The translations under genes were made by a program, and so were the position numbers. Of a DNA stretch of 11,300 nt, positions 1 through 7,800 are shown in pieces (position 1 is the stretch's first letter; every line of letters starts with the position of its first letter). The notes under the pieces are model-generated. The model made no database searches. It saw only the letters and a program-made list of their open reading frames with translations, and was not told where the DNA came from. The DNA is from JBNLBT01 sp050303435. GTDB taxonomy: Bacteria; Pseudomonadota; Gammaproteobacteria; Xanthomonadales; Marinicellaceae. The stretch spans positions 1 through 11,300 of the forward strand of contig JBNLBT010000107.1 in NCBI GenBank assembly GCA_050303435.1, read 5' to 3'.

Positions 1-179
1 CCGATCTGGTGCTGCTGAACGCCAACCCGCTGGAAGACATCGGTCACACCCGCGCCATCGAAGCGGTGATCGTCGACGGCCGCCTGCTGACCCGCGCCAC
101 CCTGGACGCCATGCTGGCGGCAGTGCGCGCGGCCAACGACGCCAGTCGCCAAGTGGACGTGCGGGCGCACGCGCATTGA
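1..179 (+). CDS. Amidohydrolase family protein, C-terminal end (partial)
   Basis: Reading from base 3, an open frame of 58 residues runs to TGA at 177-179; the rest lies before the window. It begins DLVLLNANPLEDI and continues with IEAVIVDGRLL. This pair is the usual last beta-strand segment of metal-dependent amidohydrolases of the imidazolonepropionase-like type, where an 'ADLVLLDANPLEDI...V.VDGR' stretch closes the small beta-sandwich domain after the TIM barrel. No metal ligand is present in the visible part, so substrate cannot be told. The final ~25 residues (from about ATLDAML) are a helical tail common in this family. No terminator with a T-tract follows. The family call is fairly sure from the motif; any specific enzyme name would be a guess. 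Confidence 0.82.
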   Translation, partial: DLVLLNANPLEDIGHTRAIEAVIVDGRLLTRATLDAMLAAVRAANDASRQVDVRAHAH

Positions 180-349
180 CGCCGATGGCGTTTACGCCTT
201 CGATTGTCTCAGCGCCGCTGTCAACCGATGGCGGTGCGGCGCGTTGGGATGAATGAACGCGTTTGACCCGCGTCGCAGCGACAACGTGACGATCCGGTGA
301 TTTTTCAATGATTTATGCGCGACGTGGATGCAATTTTCGCGCCCGCGGC

Positions 350-380
350 TATCATGGCAGAGCGAACCAACAACAGGGAG
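350..380 (+). promoter_or_regulatory. Probable -10 box and ribosome binding site of the beta-helix gene
   Basis: TATCAT at 350-355 matches the sigma-70 -10 consensus at 5 of 6 positions. The best -35 candidate, ATGCAA at 328-333 with a 16-bp spacer, is weak (3 of 6). Transcription would begin near 362, giving a leader of about 27 nt. AGGGAG at 375-380 is a good Shine-Dalgarno sequence 8 nt before ATG 389. It decides the start: the frame stays open upstream to an ATG at 308, but that codon lies upstream of this -10 box. Confidence 0.5.
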
Positions 381-388
381 AGAATCGA

Positions 389-3106
389 ATGAACAAGACA
401 ATCTATTATTGCGCAGCGGGCCTGGCCGCGCTGTTCAGTTGCGCGCAGGCCGGCGCGGTGCCGCTGGCCGGCGCCTACGACATCGGCGGCACCACACCGG
501 ACTACGCCAGCATTCAGGCGGCGGTCAATGACCTGCACGCCAACGGCATTTCCGCGCCGGTGGATTTCGTCATCCACACCGGCACCTACGACGAGCAGAT
601 CACGCTGCTGGATTTCACCCGCACCGGCAACGCCGATGACCGCGTGACCTTTCGCCGCGATCAGCCGTTCACCTCGGTCACCTGGCAATACTCCACCGCC
701 GGCGCGGCCAACAACTGGGTGCTCAAAATCGACGGCGCGCACCACATCACCGTGCGCGGCATGCACTTCGTCGCCGCCAATGCCAATTTCGCCGATCTGC
801 TGCTGTTCGCCGGCGGCAGCCACGACGTGATCGTGGAGAACTGCGAATTTTCCGGCCAGTTGACCCTCGGCACCCTGGTGCTGCAGGACGAAACCGGTGA
901 ACACAACAACAACGCCTTTCTCAACAACACCTTCACCGGCGGTGAACGGGGCATTGATTTTGACTACATTTTCGGCGGCCTGGATTCGCTCGGTCTGGAG
1001 ATCAGCGGCAACAGCTTCGGCGGGCAGATTGAACGCGCCATTGAAACCGGATCCTCCGGCGCAATCATCCGCGACAACTTCATCAACGACCACACCATAT
1101 CCGACGCGTCCTACGTGGCCATCGACGCCGAGGACGCCTCGCCGGTGATTGAAAACAACGAACTGGACGTGCGCACCGGCATGGCCGGCATCTGGGTCTT
1201 TGCCTTCGGCGGTTCGGCCTTCGAATCGCGCGTGGTCAACAACCTGGTGGCGCTGCGTTCTTTGAACGGCTCGCGCGGCATTTTCATCGCCAACGACAAC
1301 GTCAGCGTGTATCACAACACCGTGCGCGTCACCGACGTCAGCGCGCCGGCGATGATGATCAGCGACGATTCGCAGGACGTGCGCCTGCGCAACAACATTT
1401 TTGTGCACGACGGTGGCGGTTACGCGCTGCAGGTGCTCAGCGGCGGCGCCGAACTCAGTGAAAGCGACTACAACCTGTTTTATTCCAGTGGCGCCTTCCC
1501 GATCGACTGGGAAGGCACCGACTACGCCGACGCGGCGGCGTTGAGTGCCGAGACCGGCATGGACCTGCATTCGCTGGATCAGTCCGTCAGTTTCATCAGC
1601 ACCGCGGGCACCAATGACCTGCGTCTGGCCGCGCCGTCGGACGCCGAGTTCAGCCTGCTGGCGCCGCTGCTGGCTTCGGTGCCCGAAGACGTCGACGGCG
1701 ATCTGCGCGGTGAATACCGGGTGTACCGCGGCGCCGACGCCGGCGTGCCCATTGCGCCGCTGAACAACGCCGACACCGTCAGCGGCTTTTACACCGTCGG
1801 TGGTGCGAGCCCGGATTTTCTCAACCCCAATGAAGCGCTGGATCACCTCAGCGCGCGCGGCATGACCGGTCCGGTGACCCTGCGCATACGCGGCGGCTCT
1901 TACATCGTGCACCGCACCCTGCACGAAGTGGCGCGCTTCGGCGACGCGGCGGATGAACTCTGGATTCGCGCGGCCAACATCAACAACCCGCCGGATCTGC
2001 GTTACAGCGCCGCGGGCGCCGACGACAACTGGGTGGTGCGCCTGATCGACACTTCACACGTGCGCTTTTCCTATCTGCAGTTCACTTCCACCGCCAACAA
2101 CGGCTACGGCCGTCTGCTGGACATCGACGGCGATTCCGATCACATCCGTTTTCTCAACAACACCTTCAACGGGCAAAGCGGCGCGAGCGGATCGCACGCG
2201 GCGCTGGTGTATTCCAATGACCCGGGGCAGGACGCACTGGAATTCACCGGCAACACCTTCAACGGCGGCTCAGAAGCGCTGTACCTGAGCGCCTTCGCCT
2301 TCACCCAGCCGCGCGGCGAAGATCTGCTGGTTGAGTACAACCATTTCGATGACCAGAGCGAACGCGGGCTGTACAGCGACGACGATTACCTGGTGCTCAC
2401 CGGCAACCTGTTCACCAGCGATTACGACGATTTTGTCGCCGTGCACACCCTGTTCACACGCGGCATCACCGCGCTGGGCAACAAACTGCAGCTGACCGGC
2501 CTGAACACCACCGGCTTTGAAATCGAAGGCACCGACGGGCGTTCATTTTTTGAACCGGGCCTGCTCGGCAACAATTTCATCCTCGCCGGGCTGGGCATCA
2601 ACATGCACACCTCGGTCAATTTGATCTACACCCTGAACAACAGCATCGTCGCCGATGTGTTGCCTGTGCAAGCCACCGGCATGGGCGGCAACATGTGGTT
2701 CATCAACAACATCCTGATCAACACCGGCAGCGGACCTGCGCTGTTGCTGGACGGTTCCGACGCGGTGCCCGAATGCGATTACAACAACTACGTCAGCGCC
2801 GGCAGCGACCTGGTCAACTGGGATGGGCTGGGCTACGACGACTTGGAAGATTTGCGGATGGATACCGGCCGCAACGATTTTGCCGTGTCCACGCCGGTGC
2901 AATTCGTCAATCAGAGCGGCGGCAATCTGCACCTGGACGGCGCCTCAGTGGGCGATGCGCTGCTCTCGGGCACCCCGGTGGATTTCATTGTCGACGATTA
3001 CGACGGCGATGCGCGTTCGCCGAGTACGGTCTACATCGGCGCCGACGAAGCCGCGGTGGCCCTGCCGCCGCTGGATCTGATTTTCAGGGATGGATTTGAA
3101 GACTGA
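389..3106 (+). CDS. Secreted right-handed parallel beta-helix protein with tandem duplication
   Basis: 905 residues from ATG 389. Residues 1-23 form a signal peptide (MNK, hydrophobic core to about 17, likely cleavage after AQA or AGA); Cys18 follows LFS, a poor lipobox, so export as a soluble protein is more likely. The mature protein is two diverged copies (about 30-467 and 468-905). Each starts with a Y-x-(I/V)-GG-x-(S/T)-PD strand, has many Asn-rich coils (ENCEF, NNTF, NNIF, NNILI) typical of a parallel beta-helix, and closes with a DxDGDxR...GAD segment (434-452 and 870-890). The extreme C-terminus is DLIFRDGFED. I see no catalytic site. Such proteins are often cell-surface or extracellular carbohydrate-binding or structural proteins, but the ligand is unknown. 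It is monocistronic by layout: its own promoter upstream and convergent apt 30 bp downstream. The fold call is confident, the function is not known. Confidence 0.85.
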   Translation: MNKTIYYCAAGLAALFSCAQAGAVPLAGAYDIGGTTPDYASIQAAVNDLHANGISAPVDFVIHTGTYDEQITLLDFTRTGNADDRVTFRRDQPFTSVTWQYSTAGAANNWVLKIDGAHHITVRGMHFVAANANFADLLLFAGGSHDVIVENCEFSGQLTLGTLVLQDETGEHNNNAFLNNTFTGGERGIDFDYIFGGLDSLGLEISGNSFGGQIERAIETGSSGAIIRDNFINDHTISDASYVAIDAEDASPVIENNELDVRTGMAGIWVFAFGGSAFESRVVNNLVALRSLNGSRGIFIANDNVSVYHNTVRVTDVSAPAMMISDDSQDVRLRNNIFVHDGGGYALQVLSGGAELSESDYNLFYSSGAFPIDWEGTDYADAAALSAETGMDLHSLDQSVSFISTAGTNDLRLAAPSDAEFSLLAPLLASVPEDVDGDLRGEYRVYRGADAGVPIAPLNNADTVSGFYTVGGASPDFLNPNEALDHLSARGMTGPVTLRIRGGSYIVHRTLHEVARFGDAADELWIRAANINNPPDLRYSAAGADDNWVVRLIDTSHVRFSYLQFTSTANNGYGRLLDIDGDSDHIRFLNNTFNGQSGASGSHAALVYSNDPGQDALEFTGNTFNGGSEALYLSAFAFTQPRGEDLLVEYNHFDDQSERGLYSDDDYLVLTGNLFTSDYDDFVAVHTLFTRGITALGNKLQLTGLNTTGFEIEGTDGRSFFEPGLLGNNFILAGLGINMHTSVNLIYTLNNSIVADVLPVQATGMGGNMWFINNILINTGSGPALLLDGSDAVPECDYNNYVSAGSDLVNWDGLGYDDLEDLRMDTGRNDFAVSTPVQFVNQSGGNLHLDGASVGDALLSGTPVDFIVDDYDGDARSPSTVYIGADEAAVALPPLDLIFRDGFED
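476..1789 (+). repeat. Beta-helix gene, internal copy A (protein-level repeat)
   Basis: Codes residues 30-467, the first half of a duplication. Landmarks shared with copy B in the same order: YDIGGTTPDY, an STAGAANNWVLKIDGAHHI segment, SDYNLFYSSG, a W-E-G...AETG segment, and DVDGDLRG...YRGAD. Similarity is clear in protein but the bases have diverged, so the duplication is old. Confidence 0.8.
1790..3103 (+). repeat. Beta-helix gene, internal copy B (protein-level repeat)
   Basis: Codes residues 468-905, the second half of the duplication, with YTVGGASPDF, SAAGADDNWVVRLIDTSHV, CDYNNYVSAG, a W-D-G...MDTG segment and DYDGDARS...YIGAD. It carries the C-terminal IFRDGFED tail, which has no counterpart in copy A. 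Confidence 0.8.
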
Positions 3107-3136
3107 TGCGCGCCCCGCGCCGGTCCCGTGCCGCGC

Positions 3137-3667
3137 TCAGTAGTGCACCAGTGAATGGCACGGCGCGTGGTCATTTTGCAGTCGCTCGGCGCCGTTGAGA
3201 AACGACAGGTTGACCACAAAGGCAAAGGCCGCCACCTCGGCACCGAGCTTTTGCACCAGCCGCGCGCTGGCGTCAGCGGTGCCGCCAGTGGCCAGCAAAT
3301 CGTCGTGTATCAGCACCCGCTGACCCGGCTTCAGTGCGTCCGCGTGCATTTCCAGAATCGCCGATCCGTACTCCAGCGCGTAGGATTGCGAAATCGTCAG
3401 ACCGGGCAATTTGCCTTTTTTGCGCACCAGCACAAACGGCAGGTCCATGGCCCGGGCCAGCGAGGCGCCGAACAGAAAGCCGCGCGAATCAATGCCAGCG
3501 ATGGCGTCCAGCCCGAGCGGCTCGGCGATCTCGACAAACGCCGCAACGATGCGCCTGGAAACCTCCGGATTTCTCAACAACGGCGTGATGTCCTTAAATG
3601 AAATGCCCGGTTTGGGAAAATCCGGCACTTCGCGAATGTGTTCTTTCAGCAAGGTTTCGAGTGTCAT
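3137..3667 (-). CDS. apt: Adenine phosphoribosyltransferase
   Basis: 176 residues, close to the usual 170-185 for bacterial Apt. It makes AMP from adenine and PRPP in cytoplasmic purine salvage. The PRPP-binding motif is VLIHDDLLATGGTAD, with the two adjacent Asp residues and the GGT loop. Other family landmarks are the N-terminal FPKPGISFKDITPLL, the IDSRGFLFG segment, the flexible-loop region VLVRKKGKLPG, and ALEYG...EMHADALKPG. The start is ATG at 3667-3665, preceded 8 nt upstream by TGGAG (3676-3680). The gene is convergent with the beta-helix gene (30 bp between stops, no T-tract terminator) and divergent from the RND operon (181 bp between starts). Nothing in it looks broken; the call is near certain. 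Confidence 0.97.
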   Translation of the reverse strand: MTLETLLKEHIREVPDFPKPGISFKDITPLLRNPEVSRRIVAAFVEIAEPLGLDAIAGIDSRGFLFGASLARAMDLPFVLVRKKGKLPGLTISQSYALEYGSAILEMHADALKPGQRVLIHDDLLATGGTADASARLVQKLGAEVAAFAFVVNLSFLNGAERLQNDHAPCHSLVHY

Positions 3668-3702
3668 GGACAGCGCTCCACAGTGGTTGGCCTCAGGGCG
3701 AT

Positions 3703-3708
3703 ATCATA
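3703..3708 (-). promoter_or_regulatory. Probable -10 box of apt
   Basis: TATGAT on the minus strand, 5 of 6 to consensus, 35 nt before the apt start codon; transcription would begin near 3696. The -35 position is poor and falls inside the GGCGCG/CGCGCC inverted repeat at 3715-3730. Confidence 0.45.
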
Positions 3709-3714
3709 GCGGAT

Positions 3715-3730
3715 GGCGCGTGCCCGCGCC
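3715..3730. repeat. Perfect inverted repeat between apt and the RND operon
   Basis: GGCGCG, four bases TGCC, then CGCGCC: a 6-bp perfect stem lying in the spacer/-35 zone of the apt promoter and about 106 bp upstream of the -10 box of the RND operon. It could be an operator or a hairpin; in DNA this GC-rich it may also be chance. Confidence 0.3.
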
Positions 3731-3835
3731 ACCCTCAAGGCGCATCGGACGGCGCATTTCGTACGCCGGCAAGACGGGGCGCCCCAGCAGGCAACACAAG
3801 GCAGCAAAGAGCGCACGGCGCGTCGCTAAAAAGCA

Positions 3836-3841
3836 TATAAT
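3836..3841 (+). promoter_or_regulatory. TATAAT -10 box of the RND operon, implying a leaderless mRNA
   Basis: A perfect TATAAT ends at 3841 and the adaptor start codon ATG begins at 3849. With the normal 6-nt gap, transcription would start at about 3848-3849, on or next to the A of ATG. The bases between (ACGGGCC) hold no Shine-Dalgarno sequence and form a GC-rich discriminator. I find no convincing -35 at 16-19 bp spacing and no extended -10 TG, which lowers certainty. Confidence 0.55.
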
Positions 3842-3848
3842 ACGGGCC

Positions 3849-4882
3849 ATGAAAATTTTTCCAATCGCCCTTGCGTTGCTGCCACTCATGGCACACAATC
3901 CGCGCGCCACGGCCGCAGAAGATCCGGTGCCGGTGGTGGCAGTCACCGTCACAACCACCGAATTTGCCGATGAAATCGAAGCGCTTGGCACCTTGCGTGC
4001 CAATGAAAGCGTGAATCTCACCCTGACCGTGACCGAACTGGTCACCGAGGTCAATTTCGAGGACGGCCAACAGGTCAAAGCCGGCGACGTTCTGGTGGTG
4101 ATGCGCGGCTTCAACAGGCCGAACTGGCGGAAGAACAATCCAGGCTGGCCGAAGCGCAGCGTCAAATTGATCGCCTGCAACCGTTGACCGCGCAAAATGC
4201 CGCGTCCAAAGCCGCGCTGGACACCCAGCAACGCGAAGTGGAAACCGCCCGCGCGCGCATCCAGGCAATCGAATCGCGCATCGCCCAGCGCCGCGTGCGC
4301 GCGCCGTTTGACGGCGTGGTCGGCCTGCGCAACATTTCCATTGGTGCGCTGGCGCAGCCGGGCACGGTGATCACCACGCTGGACGACGTGCGCGTGATGA
4401 AACTGGATTTTTCCGTGCCGGCGCGGCATTTGCAGGCGCTGCACCCGGGCCTGCCGATCGCCGCCGACACGCGGGCGTTTCCCGAGCGCACCTTCTCAGG
4501 CGAGGTGACCAGCATCGACAGCCGCGTGGATCCGGTGACCCGATCGATCGCGGTGCGCGCCTTGCTGGACAACAGCGACGGCGCCCTGAAACCGGGCCTG
4601 CTGATGCGCGTGCAATTGCGCATCAACCCGCGGCAGGCCCTGGTGATCCCGGAAGAAGCCCTGCTCACCGAAGCCGACCGCCACCACGTGTATGTCGTAC
4701 TGGAAGACGCCGGTGGCGCCCTGACGGTGGCCAAACGCGCGGTGCGACTGGGCGCGCGGCGCCGCGGCGAAGCGGAAATCATTGACGGCCTGAACGCCGG
4801 CGACCGCCTGGTGACCGAAGGCGTACAGCGCCTGCGCCCCGGCGCGCAAGTGCGCCTGGTGAGTGCGCCGGAGCGCGGCTGA
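3849..4882 (+). pseudogene. RND efflux periplasmic adaptor (membrane fusion protein), frameshifted
   Basis: The reading is split. Frame one, from ATG 3849, has a signal peptide (MKIFPIALALLPLMA, cleavage near ATAA) and the N-terminal barrel and lipoyl half (TLRANESVNL, VNFEDGQQVKAGDVLVVM), then turns to nonsense after about residue 88 and stops at TGA 4185-4187. The correct continuation lies in another frame from about 4115 (QAELAEEQSRLAEAQ, then LTAQNAASKAALDTQQREVE), giving the alpha-hairpin, the second lipoyl half (RVRAPFDGVVG), the beta-barrel and the membrane-proximal domain to TGA 4880-4882. One extra base near 4113 restores a 344-residue adaptor of nearly usual length. Adaptors link the RND transporter to an outer-membrane channel. 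The stop is 1 nt before the transporter start, so the two form an operon. It could be true gene loss or a base missed in sequencing; the sequence alone cannot say. Family identity is certain. Confidence 0.88.
4108..4123 (+). other. Frameshift site in the adaptor gene
   Basis: The first frame reads GGC TTC AAC AGG CCG AAC; the family-like frame resumes as CAG GCC GAA (4115-4123). One base missing between about 4110 and 4115, for example a G giving TTC GAA CAG GCC (F-E-Q-A), explains it. There is no X-XXY-YYZ slippery heptamer here. Confidence 0.75.
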
Positions 4883-4883
4883 C

Positions 4884-7800
4884 ATGTTGCTCACCGATCT
4901 GTCCGTCAAACGCCCGGTGTTCGCTTCGGTGATCTCGCTGCTGTTGATCGCCTTCGGCCTGGTGTCCTTCCAGCGCCTGGGCCTGCGCGAATACCCCGAC
5001 ATCGACCCGCCGGTGGTGACCGTGGAAGTCAATTACCCCGGCGCACCGGCCAACATCGTGGAAACCCGCATCACCGAGATCATTGAGGAACGCATCTCCG
5101 GCATCGAGGGCATTGAATTCATTGAATCGTCTTCGCAGGACGGCGAATCCAGCGTGACCATCGAGTTTTCCATCAACCGCGACATCGACGCCGCGGCCAA
5201 TGACGTGCGCGACCGCATCGCCGGGGTGCAGGACAACCTGCCCGAAGAGGCCGAGCCTCCGGAAGTGCAAAAAGTTGACTCCAGCAACGACGTGGTGATC
5301 TGGCAAAACCTGACCAGCGACCGCATGACGGTGCCGGAATTGACCGACTACGCCGAACGCTACCTGGTCGATCAGTACTCCACCCTCGACGGGGTGGCGC
5401 GCGTGCGCGTCGGCGGCGGCCTGCGCTACGCCATGCGCGTGTGGCTGGACCGCATGGAACTGGCCGCGCGTGGCCTGAGTGTGTCGGACGTGGAACGCGC
5501 GCTGCGCGCCGAGAACATCGAATTGCCGGCCGGCAGCCTGGAGTCCGAACAGCGCCTGTTCAAGGCGCGCGTCAACCGCCATTTCAAACGCCCGGAAGAT
5601 TTTGCCACGCTGGTGCTGGCCGAAGGCGCGGACGGTCATCTGATCCGCCTGGGCGACGTGGCGCGGGTGGAGCTTGGCCTGCAGGAAGACCGCACCCTGT
5701 TTCGCGGCAACGGCGTGCCCATGGTCGGCATCGGCACCATCAAACAGTCCAACGCCAACACCATTGAAGTGGCGCGCGCGGTCAAAGCCCTGACCGCGCG
5801 ACTGAACCAGAACCTGCCGCCGGGCATGAGCATCGAACCCAGCTACGACGCCTCGGTGTTCATTGAGGCGGCCATCAGCGAAGTGTATCTGACCCTGTTC
5901 ATCGCCATGCTCTGCGTGGTTGCGGTGATTTACCTGTTTCTTGGCTCAATGCGCGCCATGCTGATTCCGGCGGTGACCGTGCCGGTGTCGATCGTGGCCA
6001 CCTTCATTGTCATTTACGCGCTGGGCTTTTCCATCAATCTGCTGACCCTGCTGGCGCTGGTGCTGGCCATCGGACTGGTGGTCGACGACGCCATCGTGAT
6101 GCTGGAAAACATCGTGCGGCGCATGCAGGAGAAAGGCGAAACGGCGCTGGTGGCGTCGTTCCGCGGCGCCCGCCAGGTCGGCTTTGCGGTGGTGGCCACC
6201 ACCCTGGTGCTGATTTCGGTGTTTGTGCCGATCACCTTTCTGCAGGGCGACATCGGCCGCCTGTTCACCGAGTTTGCCCTGACCATCGCCGCGGCGGTGG
6301 GTTTTTCATCGCTGGTGGCGCTGACCCTGTCGCCGATGCTGGCCTCGAAAATGCTGCAATCGGGGCACAATAAATCCAACCGGCTGCTGCGTGGCGTGAA
6401 CCGCCAGATCAATCGCCAGCGCAACGGCTACGTGCGACTGATCGGCCGCGCCCTGCGGCGCCCGGCCTTGACCATCGGCGTGTTCATTGCCCTGCTGGTG
6501 GCCACCGGTTTGCTGTTCCCGCGCATCGCCCGGGAATTCAGTCCGGCCGAAGACCGCGGCGCCTTTTTCATCATGATCAACGGCCCGGAAGGGGCCAGCT
6601 TTGAGTACATGGAAAAGTACATGGACACCATCGAACAGCGTCTGATGCGCTACGTCGACAGCGGTGAATTCAAGCGCCTGCTGGTGCGCGCACCGCGCGC
6701 CTTCGGCAACATCGAAAATTTTTCCAGCGGCCTGATCATCGTGTTGCTGGATCAATGGGGCCAGCGCCGACCGGCCTGGGACATCATGGATGAAATCCGC
6801 GCCGAATTGCACGCCATGCCCGGCGTGCGTGCGTTCCCGGTGATGCGTCAGGGCCTCGGCGGCGGCACGCAAAAACCGGTGCAATTCGTGATCGGCGGCG
6901 CCAGCTACGCCGAACTGGCCGAATGGCGCGATCAATTGCTGAACCTGCTGGCCGAGGACAACCCGGGTCTGGAAGGACTGGACAGCAACTACAAAGCCAC
7001 CCGACCGCAGATTGACTTTGACGTCGATTACACGCGCGCGGCCGACCTCGGCGTGACCATTCAGGAAATCGGCCGCACCCTGCAGACCATGATGGGCGGG
7101 CGCAACGTCACCACCTTCATGGACCAGGGCGAGGAATACGACGTGGTGCTGGAAGGCGAACGCGCTCAGCAGCGTTCCTTTGACGATGTGCAGAACATCT
7201 ACGTGCGTTCGGACCGCACCGGCGAATTGATTCCTTTATCGAATCTGGTGGAGATCAATGAATACGGCGCCGCCGAGACGCTGACGCGCTACAACCGCAT
7301 CCGCGCGGTCACACTGGAAGCCAATCTGGCCGCCGGCTACCGCCTCGGCGAAGCGCTCGATCACCTCAACGCGCTGGTGCGTGAACACTTGCCGCCACAG
7401 GCCGTGATTGATTACAAAGGCCAATCGCGCGATTTCATCTTTGCCGGCGGTTCCATGCTGTTCGTGTTCCTGCTGGGCATCGGCGTGGTGTTTCTGGTGC
7501 TGGCGGCACAGTTCGAATCCTACGTGCACCCGCTGGTGATCATGCTCACGGTGCCGCTGGCCATGGGCGGCGGTCTGCTGGGCCTGTATCTGGCCGGTGC
7601 CTCATTGAACATTTATTCACAGATCGGTCTGATCATGCTGGTCGGACTGGCGGCCAAAAACGGCATCCTGATCGTTGAATTTGCCAACCAGTTGCGCGAT
7701 CAAGGCCTGTGCTTTCACCGCGCCCTCTTAAGCGCCTGCAAGGTGCGCTTCCGGCCGATCATCATGACCGGTCTGACCACCGTGGCCGGCGCGGTGCCAC

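Noticed and set aside
182..233. Direct repeat CCGATGGCG at 182-190 and 225-233, and a GGCG-TTTA-CGCC stem after the amidohydrolase
   Set aside because: Nine bases twice and a 4-bp stem without a T-tract are expected by chance in GC-rich DNA.
308..388. Upstream ATG at 308 as start of the beta-helix protein
   Set aside because: It would put 27 Arg-rich residues before a clean signal peptide and lies upstream of the likely -10 box at 350-355; AGGGAG supports ATG 389.
305..1924. Long open frame (539 codons) on the minus strand across the beta-helix gene
   Set aside because: Its protein is a low-complexity Val/Ala/Gly/His/Arg string typical of the antisense of GC-rich coding DNA, while the plus strand has a signal peptide, family motifs and a ribosome binding site.
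3107..3136. Shared terminator between the beta-helix gene and apt
   Set aside because: The 30-bp gap is GC-rich, but the best stem is only 5 bp (3108-3112 with 3132-3136) with a 19-base interior and no T-tract.
4105..4123. Programmed -1 frameshift in the adaptor gene
   Set aside because: No slippery heptamer is present near 4105-4123, and adaptors are not known to use recoding; a missing base is simpler.
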